Source: Phytophthora colocasiae (taxonomy: Eukaryota; Oomycota; Peronosporomycetes; Peronosporales; Peronosporaceae). From it: 64,000 nucleotides of DNA. The stretch is taken from assembly GCA_018806915.1 (NCBI GenBank), contig JAGKQI010000079.1:186001-250000 (forward strand), given 5' to 3'. Below are positions 1 through 12,284 of the stretch, piece by piece. The notes beneath the pieces are model-generated. The model saw only the letters and a list, made by a program, of their open reading frames with translations, was not told the origin of the DNA and did no database searches. A program made the position numbers and the translations under genes. Each line of letters starts with the position of its first letter. Position 1 is the first letter of the stretch.

Positions 1-686
1 AGGACTCTCCACGCACATGGACGGCGCCAGCAGCAGGTAGATGGCGGCCAGCACCACGGGGAACGCAGCCAGGTACCGCCAACCAGAGCTCGTGTTGGCG
101 AAGAAGAAGGCGATGGCCGGCACCAAAATACCGATCGTCGTGAAGATCTGCAGGCCCAGGCCGAGCGTGTTGCGCATGTGCGGGGCGACAGCTCGTTGAT
201 GTAGCCACCGATGGTGGCCGTGGCCGTACCGGACGAGATGCCGGCGATGAGGCGGCCCAGCGCGAAGAGCCAAATGTTCGACACGGCCGCCTGCACCACG
301 CCGCCGACGATCATGAAGATGCAGTTGAGCATCAGCGTCTTCTTGCGGCCGTACTTGTCGCTGAAGTGGCCACAGCACAGCGACCCCACCATGGCGCCGA
401 AGATCCACGCGTTCACGGCGAACGTCCACTCCAGCTTCGAGTGGCCCGGGAACATGAGGCACGTGTCCTCGGCCACGGGACGCGCGTTGCACTCGTCCGT
501 GTCGTTGTACTGCGACAGGTTCATCTGAGAGGTGGACCAACCGCTCTGGAACGGCTGCAGCCACGACAGCAGCGCGCTCGTGTACAGGATGGTCTTGGGC
601 TTGATGAGTCGCGCGGCGGCCTTGTTGGCCTCGTCGAAGGCCGTGAAGGGCTTGGGCGTCGAGGCTTCCGTGTAGTTGTCAGCCAT
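1..686 (-). pseudogene. MFS sugar porter ST1, partial at window edge, frameshifted
   Basis: This is the N-terminal half of a sugar-porter family (SP, MFS) transporter. The ATG is at 684-686, giving the same start MADNYTEAS as the other copies. The DKYGRK loop between TM2 and TM3 and the GR-LIAG motif are present. At 182-185 the run of five G found in intact ST3 is four, which shifts the frame near residue 168. The rest lies outside the window. The change is a one-base homopolymer loss, so a sequencing or assembly error is possible. If it is real, the copy is a pseudogene. The substrate cannot be fixed from sequence; hexose is likely for the family. Confidence 0.85.
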
Positions 687-2151
687 GCTTGCTTGCTTGG
701 TGATGTAGTTAGTTGTTGGTTGATTGATTGGTTGATTGGTTGTCTACCGGTACGGTGTACAGTGTACTGTATGTACTGTGGTTGACTTGTTTGATGCTTG
801 TCCAAATGAAAAGTGAGATTGGCACAGCTTTAGGTCAGGAATGGCAAGCGGTGCTACGTGGTTTGCCACGCTGCTGTCATGGCTCTCGACTGGGAACAAG
901 AGGATTGGACGCGGTGCTTCAAGTTAGTGCTTGTCGGAGTTCTGTATCGCGCGGTCACTTGATTCACTTGATTCAGACTCGAGCCGGCGCTGCTTGGTTT
1001 GGTGTGTCTCTTGTGAGACCGTGGATGCGTTTCCATGGGATAGCATCTGTTTCGGTGCTAATGCTATGCTGTATGTTGTGTTACACAGGGTATGATACAG
1101 CATATACATTTACAACGGATAGTCCGTTTTCAATGTGGCGCTGGTGTATCTTGAAGTTTGGCCTCGAGGTCAAATAGAAACGCGCCTGACAAGGTGCACG
1201 TACACTTTCAATTGACATAGGACTCTGCTGAGCGCAGCTCAGTGATGAGCGGAGATATTACCCTGGAATCATGACCTGATGACCAGGTCGATGCGAGCAA
1301 GCAATCTGCATCCCGTTTTGAGTTGACCTGGGCCACTGATGGCGTCCGTACTACAGTACAGTACAGTACAGTACTCCATGAAGCCTGGGCCCAGGATCGC
1401 TGTGCCTTGCAAAGTGATCGCGAGTCAGCTCTTATATTCACGGGACTCTTATTATACTGCAGTGTTTAACTCCTACACTGGAACGGTCGCCATCAAACAG
1501 GTGGTATTATTCTTGATTTGAAAGCACTACGAGTCCTCGTCCTGATGGAATCTTCATTGCCAATGAATCATTGGAGCTCCGGTTTAAAACGGATCTATTC
1601 GGCTGAAACAGATCAGGAGGATGTTTCAGCTCGCTGTCGCTTTCTCGTGCGTGAGGCGTTGCGCCTCGTCACATATATGGATCCGATCTTGCCTTGATCG
1701 GGTACATGTAACTGGATAAAGCGTGCAAGGCTGAGTGCAGCGACTTTATTATTATTATACTAACTTATTTCGTAAGCGGGTGGACAATTTGAATTTGCAG
1801 GTGAGGTATATTGTTGTCACTTAACATAGTGGGTGGAGAACGAGGTGGCATCCTAGTAATGAGGCGTCGTAAGACGCGGGCGTTGGTGCAGTTCGATCGC
1901 CATGCTGAGATACTAAGTATGAAACCTAGCTATTACACTGCAGGCTATGGGTTAGTTGGATTCTTTGCAAGTCATTCAATATACCTCCTCGTCATCCACA
2001 GTGCAGGCATGTATGACATTCGGTGCACGTACATCAAGCTGAACGGAGCGCAATATTACCATTTACATAACTTAGAATGACTTCACGATAAAAGATAGTA
2101 TATTCGACACCCTACAGCCTAATGCTGCTCTACATTTCACGATGTTACGCT
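687..2151. other. Spacer of the array, type A
   Basis: Noncoding spacer between ST1 and ST2. It contains a GATT/GGTT-rich 5' UTR stretch (~715-745), the ST1 promoter, a short ACAGT pentamer repeat (~1352-1373) and a TTA repeat (~1747-1758). Two marks define type A: an 8-bp insertion near 900, and a 33-bp segment at 1621-1653 that is absent from type B spacers. I see no convincing gene. Confidence 0.8.
802..818 (-). promoter_or_regulatory. Oomycete Inr+FPR core promoter of ST1
   Basis: Read on the minus strand this is TCTCACTTTTCATTTGG. It fits the oomycete initiator (YCAYTYY) followed directly by the flanking promoter region (CAWTTT-like). It lies ~116 bp before the ATG, and the same element recurs before ST2, ST3, ST4 and ST6. 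Confidence 0.7.
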
Positions 2152-3617
2152 CTACTGCTCGCGACGCGAGTCGTACTCGGCCTGGATCTCCTCCGCAGAC
2201 TTGCCAGACGTCTCCGGCACCAACTTCAACGCCAAAAGATAGAAGATCGCAAGAAGAACCACGAACGGAACGTACGCGTAGTCGTCCAGAGCGTCCGACA
2301 CGTACGGGTACGACACGCCCACGATGAGGTTGCACAGCCAGTTGATGCCGATACACAGCGACGAAGCACTGGCACGAATCGAGTCCGGGAAAATGTCGGC
2401 CGTCATTACCCACACGAGCGGACCCAGCGTCACGCCGAACACGATCACGTACAGAGCGGTGAAGACGATGGACAGAGCAGACACGTCCACGATGAACGCC
2501 ACCGTCATGCCGAGGACATGACCACCATGCCCGACAGACCCCACAGGATCATGTTGCGAGCACCGAAGCGGTTGGCCAGCACGCCCGTGAAGAAGGCCGG
2601 CCAGATGTTGATGAAGTCGATGATGAGCGTGCCCACGCGCGAGTCCGAGATACCGGCGTCCGAGAAGATGTTGCCCGAGTAGTAGAAGACGGCGTTGATA
2701 CCGGAGAGCTGCTGCGCACACGACAACAAAATGCCGCCCAGAAGCTGCATGCGGTAGCGAGGCGCGAACATGGACTCCTTCTTGGGCGTCGAGTCAATGA
2801 GACCCTCCTCGGCGCTGGCCTTGCTCACCTCGAGCCACGACAGAGCCGTCTGCACGTGCTCCTCGCCGTACAGACGCGCAATAACCTGCTTGGCCTCCTC
2901 CTTGCGGCCCTTAGTCAGCAGCCACGCAGGACTCTCCACGCACATGGACGGCGCCAGCAGCAGGTAGATGGCGGCCAGCACCACGGGGAACGCAGCCAGG
3001 TACCGCCAACCAGAGCTCGTGTTGGCGAAGAAGAAGGCGATGGCCGGCACCAAAATACCGATCGTCGTATTGAAGATCTGCAGGCCCAGGCCGAGCGTGT
3101 TGCGCATGTGTGGGGGCGACAGCTCGTTGATGTAGCCACCGATGGTGGCCGTGGCCGTACCGGACGAGATGCCGGCGATGAGGCGGCCCAGCGCGAAGAG
3201 CCAAATGTTCGACACGGCCGCCTGCACCACGCCGCCGACGATCATGAAGATGCAGTTGAGCATCAGCGTCTTCTTGCGGCCGTACTTGTCGCTGAAGTGG
3301 CCACAGCACAGCGACCCCACCATGGCGCCGAAGATCCACGCGTTCACGGCGAACGTCCACTCCAGCTTCGAGTGGCCCGGGAACATGAGGCACGTGTCCT
3401 CGGCCACGGGACGCGCGTTGCACTCGTCCGTGTCGTTGTACTGCGACAGGTTCATCTGAGAGGTGGACCAACCGCTCTGGAACGGCTGCAGCCACGACAG
3501 CAGCGCGCTCGTGTACAGGATGGTCTTGGGCTTGATGAGTCGCGCGGCGGCCTTGTTGGCCTCGTCGAAGGCCGTGAAGGGCTTGGGCGTCAAGGCTTCC
3601 GTGTAGTTGTCAGCCAT
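2152..3617 (-). pseudogene. MFS sugar porter ST2, one frameshift
   Basis: Full-length copy of the 487-residue transporter, from ATG at 3617 to stop at 2152. The frame is open for ~368 residues and covers SDKYGRKK, GRLIAG, VESPAWLL and QQLSGIN. It breaks at 2514-2515, where GG replaces the GGG of ST3, and the C-terminal four helices continue in another frame. Two private changes mark the copy: a 3-bp in-frame insertion at ~3069 that adds Asn before TTIG, and a Ser-to-Leu change at residue 9. The break is a one-base homopolymer loss, so an assembly error cannot be excluded. Confidence 0.85.
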
Positions 3618-5048
3618 GCTTGCTTGCTTGGTGATGTAGTTAGTTGTTGGTTGATTGATTGGTTGATTGGTTGTCTACCGGTACGGTGTACAGTGTACTG
3701 TATGTACTGTGGTTGACTTGTTTGATGCTTGTCCAAATGAAAAGTGAGATTGGCACAGCTTTAGGTCAGGAATGGCAAGCGGTGCTACGTGGTTTGCCAC
3801 GCTGCTGTCGTGGCTCTCGACTGGGAACAAGACGCGGTGCTTCAAGTTAGTGCTTGTCGGAGTTCTGTATCGCGCGGTCACTTGATTCACTTGATTCAGA
3901 CTCGAGCCGGCGCTGCTTGGTTTGGTGTGTCTCTTGTGAGACCGTGGATGCGTTTCCATGGGATAGCATCTGTTTCGGTGCTAATGCTATGCTGTATGTT
4001 ATGTTACACAGGGTATGATACAGCATATACATTTACAACGGATAGTCCGTTTTCAATGTGGCGCTGGTGTATCTTGAAGTTTGGCCTCGAGGTCAATAGA
4101 AACGCGCCTGACAAGGTGCACGTACACTTTCAATTGACATAGGACTCTGCTGAGCGCAGCTCAGTGATGAGCGGAGATATTACCCTGGAATCATGACCTG
4201 ATGACCAGGTCGATGCGAGCAAGCAATCTGCATCCCGTTTTGAGTTGACCTGGGCCACTGATGGCGTCCGTACTACAGTACAGTACAGTACAGTACTCCA
4301 TGAAGCCTGGGCCCAGGATCGCTGTGCCTTGCAAAGTGATCGCGAGTCAGCTCTTATATTCACGGGACTCTTATTATACTGCAGTGTTTAACTCCTACAC
4401 TGGAACGATCGCCATCAAACAGGTGGTATTATTCTTGATTTGAAAGCACTACGAGCCCTCGTCCTGATGGAATCTTCATTGCCAATGAATCATTGGAGCT
4501 CCGGTTTGGAACGGATCTATTCGGCTGAAACAGATCAGGAGGAGGCGTTGCGCCTCGTCACATATATGGATCCGATCTTGCCTTGATCGGGTACATGTAA
4601 CTGGATAAAGCGTGCAAGGCTGAGTGCAGCGACTTTATTATTATTATACTAACTTATTTCGTAAGCGGGTGGACAATTTGAATTTGCAGGTGAGGTATAT
4701 TGTCGTCACTTAACATAGTGGGTGGAGAACGAGGTGGCATCCTAACAATATAGCAATGAGGCGTTGTAAGACGCGGGCGTTGATGCAGTTCGATCGCCAT
4801 GCTGAGATACTAAGTATGAAACCTAGCTATTACACTGCAGGCTATGGGTTAGTTGGATTCTTTGCAAGTCATTCAATATACCTCCTCGTCATCCACAGTG
4901 CAGGCATGTATGACATTCGGTGCACGTACATCAAGCTGAACGGAGCGCAATATTACCATTTACATAACTTAGAATGACTCCACGATAAAAGATAGTATAT
5001 TCGACACCCCACAGCCTAATGCTGCTCTACATTTCACGATGTTACGCT
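3618..5048. other. Spacer of the array, type B
   Basis: Same spacer as 687-2151, but it lacks the 8-bp and 33-bp segments of type A and has 'acaatatagca' near 4744 instead. It holds the ST2 promoter, the ACAGT repeat (~4274-4295) and the TTA repeat. No gene seen. Confidence 0.8.
3733..3749 (-). promoter_or_regulatory. Oomycete Inr+FPR core promoter of ST2
   Basis: Identical 17-nt initiator plus flanking element on the minus strand, ~116 bp before the ST2 ATG at 3617. Confidence 0.7.
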
Positions 5049-6512
5049 CTACTGCTCGCGACGCGAGTCGTACTCGGCCTGGATCTCCTCCGCAGACTTG
5101 CCAGACGTCTCCGGCACCAACTTCAACGCCAAAAGATAGAAGATCGCAAGAAGAACCACGAACGGAACGTACGCGTAGTCGTCCAGAGCGTCCGACACGT
5201 ACGGGTACGACACGCCCACGATGAGGTTGCACAGCCAGTTGATGCCGATACACAGCGACGAAGCACTGGCACGAATCGAGTCCGGGAAAATGTCGGCCGT
5301 CATTACCCACACGAGCGGACCCAGCGTCACGCCGAACACGATCACGTACAGAGCGGTGAAGACGATGGACAGAGCAGACACGTCCACGATGAACGCCACC
5401 GTCATGCCGAGGGACATGACCACCATGCCCGACAGACCCCACAGGATCATGTTGCGAGCACCGAAGCGGTTGGCCAGCACGCCCGTGAAGAAGGCCGGCC
5501 AGATGTTGATGAAGTCGATGATGAGCGTGCCCACGCGCGAGTCCGAGATACCGGCGTCCGAGAAGATGTTGCCCGAGTAGTAGAAGACGGCGTTGATACC
5601 GGAGAGCTGCTGCGCACACGACAACAAAATGCCGCCCAGAAGCTGCATGCGGTAGCGAGGCGCGAACATGGACTCCTTCTTGGGCGTCGAGTCAATGAGA
5701 CCCTCCTCGGCGCTGGCCTTGCTCACCTCGAGCCACGACAGAGCCGTCTGCACGTGCTCCTCGCCGTACAGACGCGCAATAACCTGCTTGGCCTCCTCCT
5801 TGCGGCCCTTAGTCAGCAGCCACGCAGGACTCTCCACGCACATGGACGGCGCCAGCAGCAGGTAGATGGCGGCCAGCACCACGGGGAACGCAGCCAGGTA
5901 CCGCCAACCAGAGCTCGTGTTGGCGAAGAAGAAGGCGATGGCCGGCACCAAAATACCGATCGTCGTGAAGATCTGCAGGCCCAGGCCGAGCGTGTTGCGC
6001 ATGTGCGGGGGCGACAGCTCGTTGATGTAGCCACCGATGGTGGCCGTGGCCGTACCGGACGAGATGCCGGCGATGAGGCGGCCCAGCGCGAAGAGCCAAA
6101 TGTTCGACACGGCCGCCTGCACCACGCCGCCGACGATCATGAAGATGCAGTTGAGCATCAGCGTCTTCTTGCGGCCGTACTTGTCGCTGAAGTGGCCGCA
6201 GCACAGCGACCCCACCATGGCGCCGAAGATCCACGCGTTCACGGCGAACGTCCACTCCAGCTTCGAGTGGCCCGGGAACATGAGGCACGTGTCCTCGGCC
6301 ACGGGACGCGCGTTGCACTCGTCCGTGTCGTTGTACTGCGACAGGTTCATCTGAGAGGTGGACCAACCGCTCTGGAACGGCTGCAGCCACGACAGCAGCG
6401 CGCTCGTGTACAGGATGGTCTTGGGCTTGATGAGTCGCGCGGCGGCCTTGTTGGCCTCGTCGAAGGCCGTGAAGGGCTTGGGCGTCGAGGCTTCCGTGTA
6501 GTTGTCAGCCAT
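5049..6512 (-). CDS. MFS sugar porter ST3, intact, 487 aa
   Basis: A plasma-membrane-type sugar transporter of the MFS sugar-porter family with about 12 predicted helices. Signatures in order: SDKYGRKK (109-116) after TM2, GRLIAG (144-149), NELSPPHMR (164-172), VESPAWLL (226-233, the PESPRWL site with Arg replaced by Ala), QQLSGIN (301-307, TM7 sugar-contact motif), RFGARN (349-354) and VPETSGKS (466-473) at the C terminus. The first extracellular loop carries Cys66 and Cys76, which could pair. The length is typical. The ATG is shared by all copies. A core promoter lies at 6628-6644. This is the only open copy of the five-unit array. A monosaccharide-proton symport role is inferred from the family; the true substrate is unknown. 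Confidence 0.95.
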   Translation of the reverse strand: MADNYTEASTPKPFTAFDEANKAAARLIKPKTILYTSALLSWLQPFQSGWSTSQMNLSQYNDTDECNARPVAEDTCLMFPGHSKLEWTFAVNAWIFGAMVGSLCCGHFSDKYGRKKTLMLNCIFMIVGGVVQAAVSNIWLFALGRLIAGISSGTATATIGGYINELSPPHMRNTLGLGLQIFTTIGILVPAIAFFFANTSSGWRYLAAFPVVLAAIYLLLAPSMCVESPAWLLTKGRKEEAKQVIARLYGEEHVQTALSWLEVSKASAEEGLIDSTPKKESMFAPRYRMQLLGGILLSCAQQLSGINAVFYYSGNIFSDAGISDSRVGTLIIDFINIWPAFFTGVLANRFGARNMILWGLSGMVVMSLGMTVAFIVDVSALSIVFTALYVIVFGVTLGPLVWVMTADIFPDSIRASASSLCIGINWLCNLIVGVSYPYVSDALDDYAYVPFVVLLAIFYLLALKLVPETSGKSAEEIQAEYDSRREQ

Positions 6513-7938
6513 GCTTGCTTGCTTGGTGATGTAGTTAGTTGTTGGTTGATTGATTGGTTGATTGGTTGTCTACCGGTACGGTGTACAGTGTACTGTATGT
6601 ACTGTGGTTGACTTGTTTGATGCTTGTCCAAATGAAAAGTGAGATTGGCACAGCTTTAGGTCAGGAATGGCAAGCGGTGCTACGTGGTTTGCCACGCTGC
6701 TGTCGTGGCTCTCGACTGGGAACAAGACGCGGTGCTTCAAGTTAGTGCTTGTCGGAGTTCTGTATCGCGCGGTCACTTGATTCACTTGATTCAGACTCGA
6801 GCCGGCGCTGCTTGGTTTGGTGTGTCTCTTGTGAGACCGTGGATGCGTTTCCATGGGATAGCATCTGTTTCGGTGCTAATGCTATGCTGTATGTTATGTT
6901 ACACAGGGTATGATACAGCATATACAACGGATAGTCCGTTTTCAATGTGGCGCTGGTGTATCTTGAAGTTTGGCCTCGAGGTCAAATAGAAACGCGCCTG
7001 ACAAGGTGCACGTACACTTTCAATTGACATAGGACTCTGCTGAGCGCAGCTCAGTGATGAGCGGAGATATTACCCTGGAATCATGACCTGATGACCAGGT
7101 CGATGCGAGCAAGCAATCTGCATCCCGTTTTGAGTTGACCTGGGCCACTGATGGCGTCCGTACTACAGTACAGTACAGTACAGTACTCCATGAAGCCTGG
7201 GCCCAGGATCGCTGTGCCTTGCAAAGTGATCGCGAGTCAGCTCTTATATTCACGGGACTCTTATTATACTGCAGTGTTTAACTCCTACACTGGAACGGTC
7301 GCCATCAAACAGGTGGTATTATTCTTGATTTGAAAGCACTACGAGTCCTCGTCCTGATGGAATCTTCATTGCCAATGAATCATTGGAGCTCCGGTTTGGA
7401 ACGGATCTATTCGGCTGAAACAGATCAGGAGGAGGCGTTGCGCCTCGTCACATATATGGATCCGATCTTGCCTTGATCGGGTACATGTAACTGGATAAAG
7501 CGTGCAAGGCTGAGTGCAGCGACTTTATTATTATTATACTAACTTATTTTGTAAGCGGGTGGACAATTTGAATTTGCAGGTGAGGTATATTGTTGTCACT
7601 TAACATAGTGGGTGGAGAACGAGGTGGCATCCTAACAATATAGCAATGAGGCGTTGTAAGACGCGGGCGTTGGTGCAGTTCGATCGCCATGCTGAGATAC
7701 TAAGTATGAAACCTAGCTATTACACTGCAGGCTATGGGTTAGTTGGATTCTTTGCAAGTCATTCAATATACCTCCTCGTCATCCACAGTGCAGGCATGTA
7801 TGACATTCGGTGCACGTACATCAAGCTGAACGGAGCGCAATATTACCATTTACATAACTTAGAATGACTTCACGATAAAAGATAGTATATTCGACACCCT
7901 ACAGCCTAATGCTGCTCTACATTTCACGATGTTACGCT
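6513..7938. other. Spacer of the array, type B
   Basis: Type B spacer, nearly identical to 3618-5048. It has a 6-bp deletion near 6926 (the 'atttac' found in the other spacers is missing). Contains the ST3 promoter and the ACAGT repeat. No gene seen. Confidence 0.8.
6628..6644 (-). promoter_or_regulatory. Oomycete Inr+FPR core promoter of ST3
   Basis: Same 17-nt element as before ST1 and ST2, on the minus strand 116 bp before the intact ST3 start. Confidence 0.75.
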
Positions 7939-9401
7939 CTACTGCTCGCGACGCGAGTCGTACTCGGCCTGGATCTCCTCCGCAGACTTGCCAGACGTCT
8001 CCGGCACCAACTTCAACGCCAAAGATAGAAGATCGCAAGAAGAACCACGAACGGAACGTACGCGTAGTCGTCCAGAGCGTCCGACACGTACGGGTACGAC
8101 ACGCCCACGATGAGGTTGCACAGCCAGTTGATGCCGATACACAGCGACGAAGCACTGGCACGAATCGAGTCCGGGAAAATGTCGGCCGTCATTACCCACA
8201 CGAGCGGACCCAGCGTCACGCCGAACACGATCACGTACAGAGCGGTGAAGACGATGGACAGAGCAGACACGTCCACGATGAACGCCACCGTCATGCCGAG
8301 GGACATGACCACCATGCCCGACAGACCCCACAGGATCATGTTGCGAGCACCGAAGCGGTTGGCCAGCACGCCCGTGAAGAAGGCCGGCCAGATGTTGATG
8401 AAGTCGATGATGAGCGTGCCCACGCGCGAGTCCGAGATACCGGCGTCCGAGAAGATGTTGCCCGAGTAGTAGAAGACGGCGTTGATACCGGAGAGCTGCT
8501 GCGCACACGACAACAAAATGCCGCCCAGAAGCTGCATGCGGTAGCGAGGCGCGAACATGGACTCCTTCTTGGGCGTCGAGTCAATGAGACCCTCCTCGGC
8601 GCTGGCCTTGCTCACCTCGAGCCACGACAGAGCCGTCTGCACGTGCTCCTCGCCGTACAGACGCGCAATAACCTGCTTGGCCTCCTCCTTGCGGCCCTTA
8701 GTCAGCAGCCACGCAGGACTCTCCACGCACATGGACGGCGCCAGCAGCAGGTAGATGGCGGCCAGCACCACGGGGAACGCAGCCAGGTACCGCCAACCAG
8801 AGCTCGTGTTGGCGAAGAAGAAGGCGATGGCCGGCACCAAAATACCGATCGTCGTGAAGATCTGCAGGCCCAGGCCGAGCGTGTTGCGCATGTGTGGGGG
8901 CGACAGCTCGTTGATGTAGCCACCGATGGTGGCCGTGGCCGTACCGGACGAGATGCCGGCGATGAGGCGGCCCAGCGCGAAGAGCCAAATGTTCGACACG
9001 GCCGCCTGCACCACGCCGCCGACGATCATGAAGATGCAGTTGAGCATCAGCGTCTTCTTGCGGCCGTACTTGTCGCTGAAGTGGCCGCAGCACAGCGACC
9101 CCACCATGGCGCCGAAGATCCACGCGTTCACGGCGAACGTCCACTCCAGCTTCGAGTGGCCCGGGAACATGAGGCACGTGTCCTCGGCCACGGGACGCGC
9201 GTTGCACTCGTCCGTGTCGTTGTACTGCGACAGGTTCATCTGAGAGGTGGACCAACCGCTCTGGAACGGCTGCAGCCACGACAGCAGCGCGCTCGTGTAC
9301 AGGATGGTCTTGGGCTTGATGAGTCGCGCGGCGGCCTTGTTGGCCTCGTCGAAGGCCGTGAAGGGCTTGGGCGTCGAGGCTTCCGTGTAGTTGTCAGCCA
9401 T
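7939..9401 (-). pseudogene. MFS sugar porter ST4, C-terminal frameshift
   Basis: Same transporter as ST3, open from ATG 9401 for 462 codons through all helices except the end of TM12. At 8021-8023 AAA replaces AAAA. The last ~28 residues, including the PETSGKS signature and the cytosolic tail, are replaced by two foreign residues and a stop near 8013; the normal stop would be at 7939. It may still yield a nearly complete protein lacking the C-terminal tail. The change is again a single-base homopolymer loss, so base-calling error is a live alternative. Confidence 0.85.
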
Positions 9402-10868
9402 GCTTGCTTGCTTGGTGATGTAGTTAGTTGTTGGTTGATTGATTGGTTGATTGGTTGTCTACCGGTACGGTGTACAGTGTACTGTATGTACTGTGGTTGA
9501 CTTGTTTGATGCTTGTCCAAATGAAAAGTGAGATTGGCACAGCTTTCGGTCAGGAAAGGCAAGCGGTGCTACGTGGTTTGCCACGCTGCTGTCATGGCTC
9601 TCGACTGGGAACAAGAGAGGATTGGACGCGGTGCTTCAAGTTAGTGCTTGTCGGAGTTCTGTATCGCGCGGTCACTTGATTCACTTGATTCAGACTCGAG
9701 CCGGCGCTGCTTGGTTTGGTGTGTCTCTTGTGAGACCGTGGATGCGTTTCCATGGGATAGCATCTGTTTCGGTGCTAATGCTATGCTGTATGTTGTGTTA
9801 CACAGGGTATGATACAGCATATACATTTACAACGGATAGTCCGTTTTCAATGTGGCGCTGGTGTATCTTGAAGTTTGGCCTCGAGGTCAAATAGAAACGC
9901 GCCTGACAAGGTGCACGTACACTTTCAATTGACATAGGACTCTGCTGAGCGCAGCTCAGTGATGAGCGGAGATATTACCCTGGAATCATGACCTGATGAC
10001 CAGGTCGATGCGAGCAAGCAATCTGCATCCCGTTTTGAGTTGACCTGGGCCACTGATGGCGTCCGTACTACAGTACAGTACAGTACAGTACTCCATGAAG
10101 CCTGGGCCCAGGATCGCTGTGCCTTGCAAAGTGATCGCGAGTCAGCTCTTATATTCACGGGACTCTTATTATACTGCAGTGTTTAACTCCTACACTGGAA
10201 CGGTCGCCATCAAACAGGTGGTATTATTCTTGATTTGAAAGCACTACGAGTCCTCGTCCTGATGGAATCTTCATTGCCAATGAATCATTGGAGCTCCGGT
10301 TTAAAACGGATCGATTCGGCTGAAACAGATCAGGAGGATGTTTCAGCTCGCTGTCGCTTTCTCGTGCGTGAGGCGTTGCGCCTCGTCACATATATGGATC
10401 CGATCTTGCCTTGATCGGGTACATGTAACTGGATAAAGCGTGCAAGGCTGAGTGCAGCGACTTTATTATTATTATACTAACTTATTTTGTAAGCGGGTGG
10501 ACAATTTGAATTTGCAGGTGAGGTATATTGTTGTCACTTAACATAGTGGGTGGAGAACGAGGTGGCATCCTAGTAATGAGGCGTCGTAAGACGCGGGCGT
10601 TGGTGCAGTTCGATCGCCATGCTGAGATACTAAGTATGAAACCTAGCTATTACACTGCAGGCTATGGGTTAGTTGGATTCTTTGCAAGTCATTCAATATA
10701 CCTCCTCGTCATCCACAGTGCAGGCATGTATGACATTCGGTGCACGTACATCAAGCTGAACGGAGCGCAATATTACCATTTACATAACTTAGAATGACTT
10801 CACGATAAAAGATAGTATATTCGACACCCTACAGCCTAATGCTGCTCTACATTTCACGATGTTACGCT
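9402..10868. other. Spacer of the array, type A
   Basis: Carries the 33-bp segment (10338-10370) and the longer form of the insertion near 9615, so it matches the first spacer (687-2151) rather than its two neighbours. ACAGT repeat ~10069-10090. No gene seen. Confidence 0.8.
9517..9533 (-). promoter_or_regulatory. Oomycete Inr+FPR core promoter of ST4
   Basis: Same 17-nt initiator plus flanking element, 116 bp before the ST4 ATG. Confidence 0.7.
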
Positions 10869-12284
10869 CTACTGCTCGCGACGCGAGTCGTACTCGGCCT
10901 GGATCTCCTCCGCAGACTTGCCAGACGTCTCCGGCACCAACTTCAACGCCAAAAGATAGAAGATCGCAAGAAGAACCACGAACGGAACGTACGCGTAGTC
11001 GTCCAGAGCGTCCGACACGTACGGGTACGACACGCCCACGATGAGGTTGCACAGCCAGTTGATGCCGATACACAGCGACGAAGCACTGGCACGAATCGAG
11101 TCCGGGAAAATGTCGGCCGTCATTACCCACGAGCGGACCCAGCGTCACGCCGAACACGATCACGTACAGAGCGGTGAAGACGATGGACAGAGCAGACACG
11201 TCCACGATGAACGCCACCGTCATGCCGAGGGACATGACCACCATGCCCGACAGACCCCACAGGATCATGTTGCGAGCACCGAAGCGGTTGGCCAGCACGC
11301 CCGTGAAGAAGGCCGGCCAGATGTTGATGAAGTCGATGATGAGCGTGCCCACGCGCGAGTCCGAGATACCGGCGTCCGAGAAGATGTTGCCCGAGTAGTA
11401 GAAGACGGCGTTGATACCGGAGAGCTGCTGCGCACGACAACAAAATGCCGCCCAGAAGCTGCATGCGGTAGCGAGGCGCGAACATGGACTCCTTCTTGGG
11501 CGTCGAGTCAATGAGACCCTCCTCGGCGCTGGCCTTGCTCACCTCGAGCCACGACAGAGCCGTCTGCACGTGCTCCTCGCCGTACAGACGCGCAATAACC
11601 TGCTTGGCCTCCTCGCTTGCGGCCCTTAGTCAGCAGCCACGCAGGACTCTCCACGCACATGGACGGCGCCAGCAGCAGGTAGATGGCGGCCAGCACCACG
11701 GGAACGCAGCCAGGTACCGCCAACCAGAGCTCGTGTTGGCGAAGAAGAAGGCGATGGCCGGCACCAAAATACCGATCGTCGTGAAGATCTGCAGGCCCAG
11801 GCCGAGCGTGTTGCGCATGTGTGGGGGCGACAGCTCGTTGATGTAGCCACCGATGGTGGCCGTGGCCGTACCGGACGAGATGCCGGCGATGAGGCGGCCC
11901 AGCGCGAAGAGCCAAATGTTCGACACGGCCGCCTGCACCACGCCGCCGACGATCATGAAGATGCAGTTGAGCATCAGCGTCTTCTTGCGGCCGTACTTGT
12001 CGCTGAAGTGGCCACAGCACAGCGACCCCACCATGGCGCCGAAGATCCACGCGTTCACGGCGAACGTCCACTCCAGCTTCGAGTGGCCCGGGAACATGAG
12101 GCACGTGTCCTCGGCCACGGGACGCGCGTTGCACTCGTCCGTGTCGTTGTACTGCGACAGGTTCATCTGAGAGGTGGACCAACCGCTCTGGAACGGCTGC
12201 AGCCACGACAGCAGCGCGCTCGTGTACAGGATGGTCTTGGGCTTGATGAGTCGCGCGGCGGCCTTGTTGGCCTCGTCGAAGGCC
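10869..12284 (-). pseudogene. MFS sugar porter ST5, N-terminally truncated, four indels
   Basis: Degraded copy. The first ~15 codons and the promoter are missing: homology stops inside the codons for FDEANKAAA at 12284 and jumps to downstream spacer. Relative to ST3 there is a 2-bp loss at ~11130, a 2-bp loss at ~11433, a 1-bp gain at ~11614 and a 1-bp loss at ~11700. The two dinucleotide losses are both CA in a CACA context. With no start or promoter this copy is a real pseudogene whatever the base-calling quality. Confidence 0.9.

Noticed and set aside
1352..1373. ACAGT pentamer repeat in each spacer as a possible protein-binding array
   Set aside because: Only about four units, and identical because the spacers are copies of each other. 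It is simple-sequence DNA with no further evidence.
5019..6611. 530-codon plus-strand ORF opposite intact ST3, with similar ones at 2856-3716, 7929-9500 and 366-785
   Set aside because: Arg/His/Glu-rich mirror of a GC-rich transporter gene. It follows the sense gene exactly in each copy and has no domain, so it is a shadow frame.
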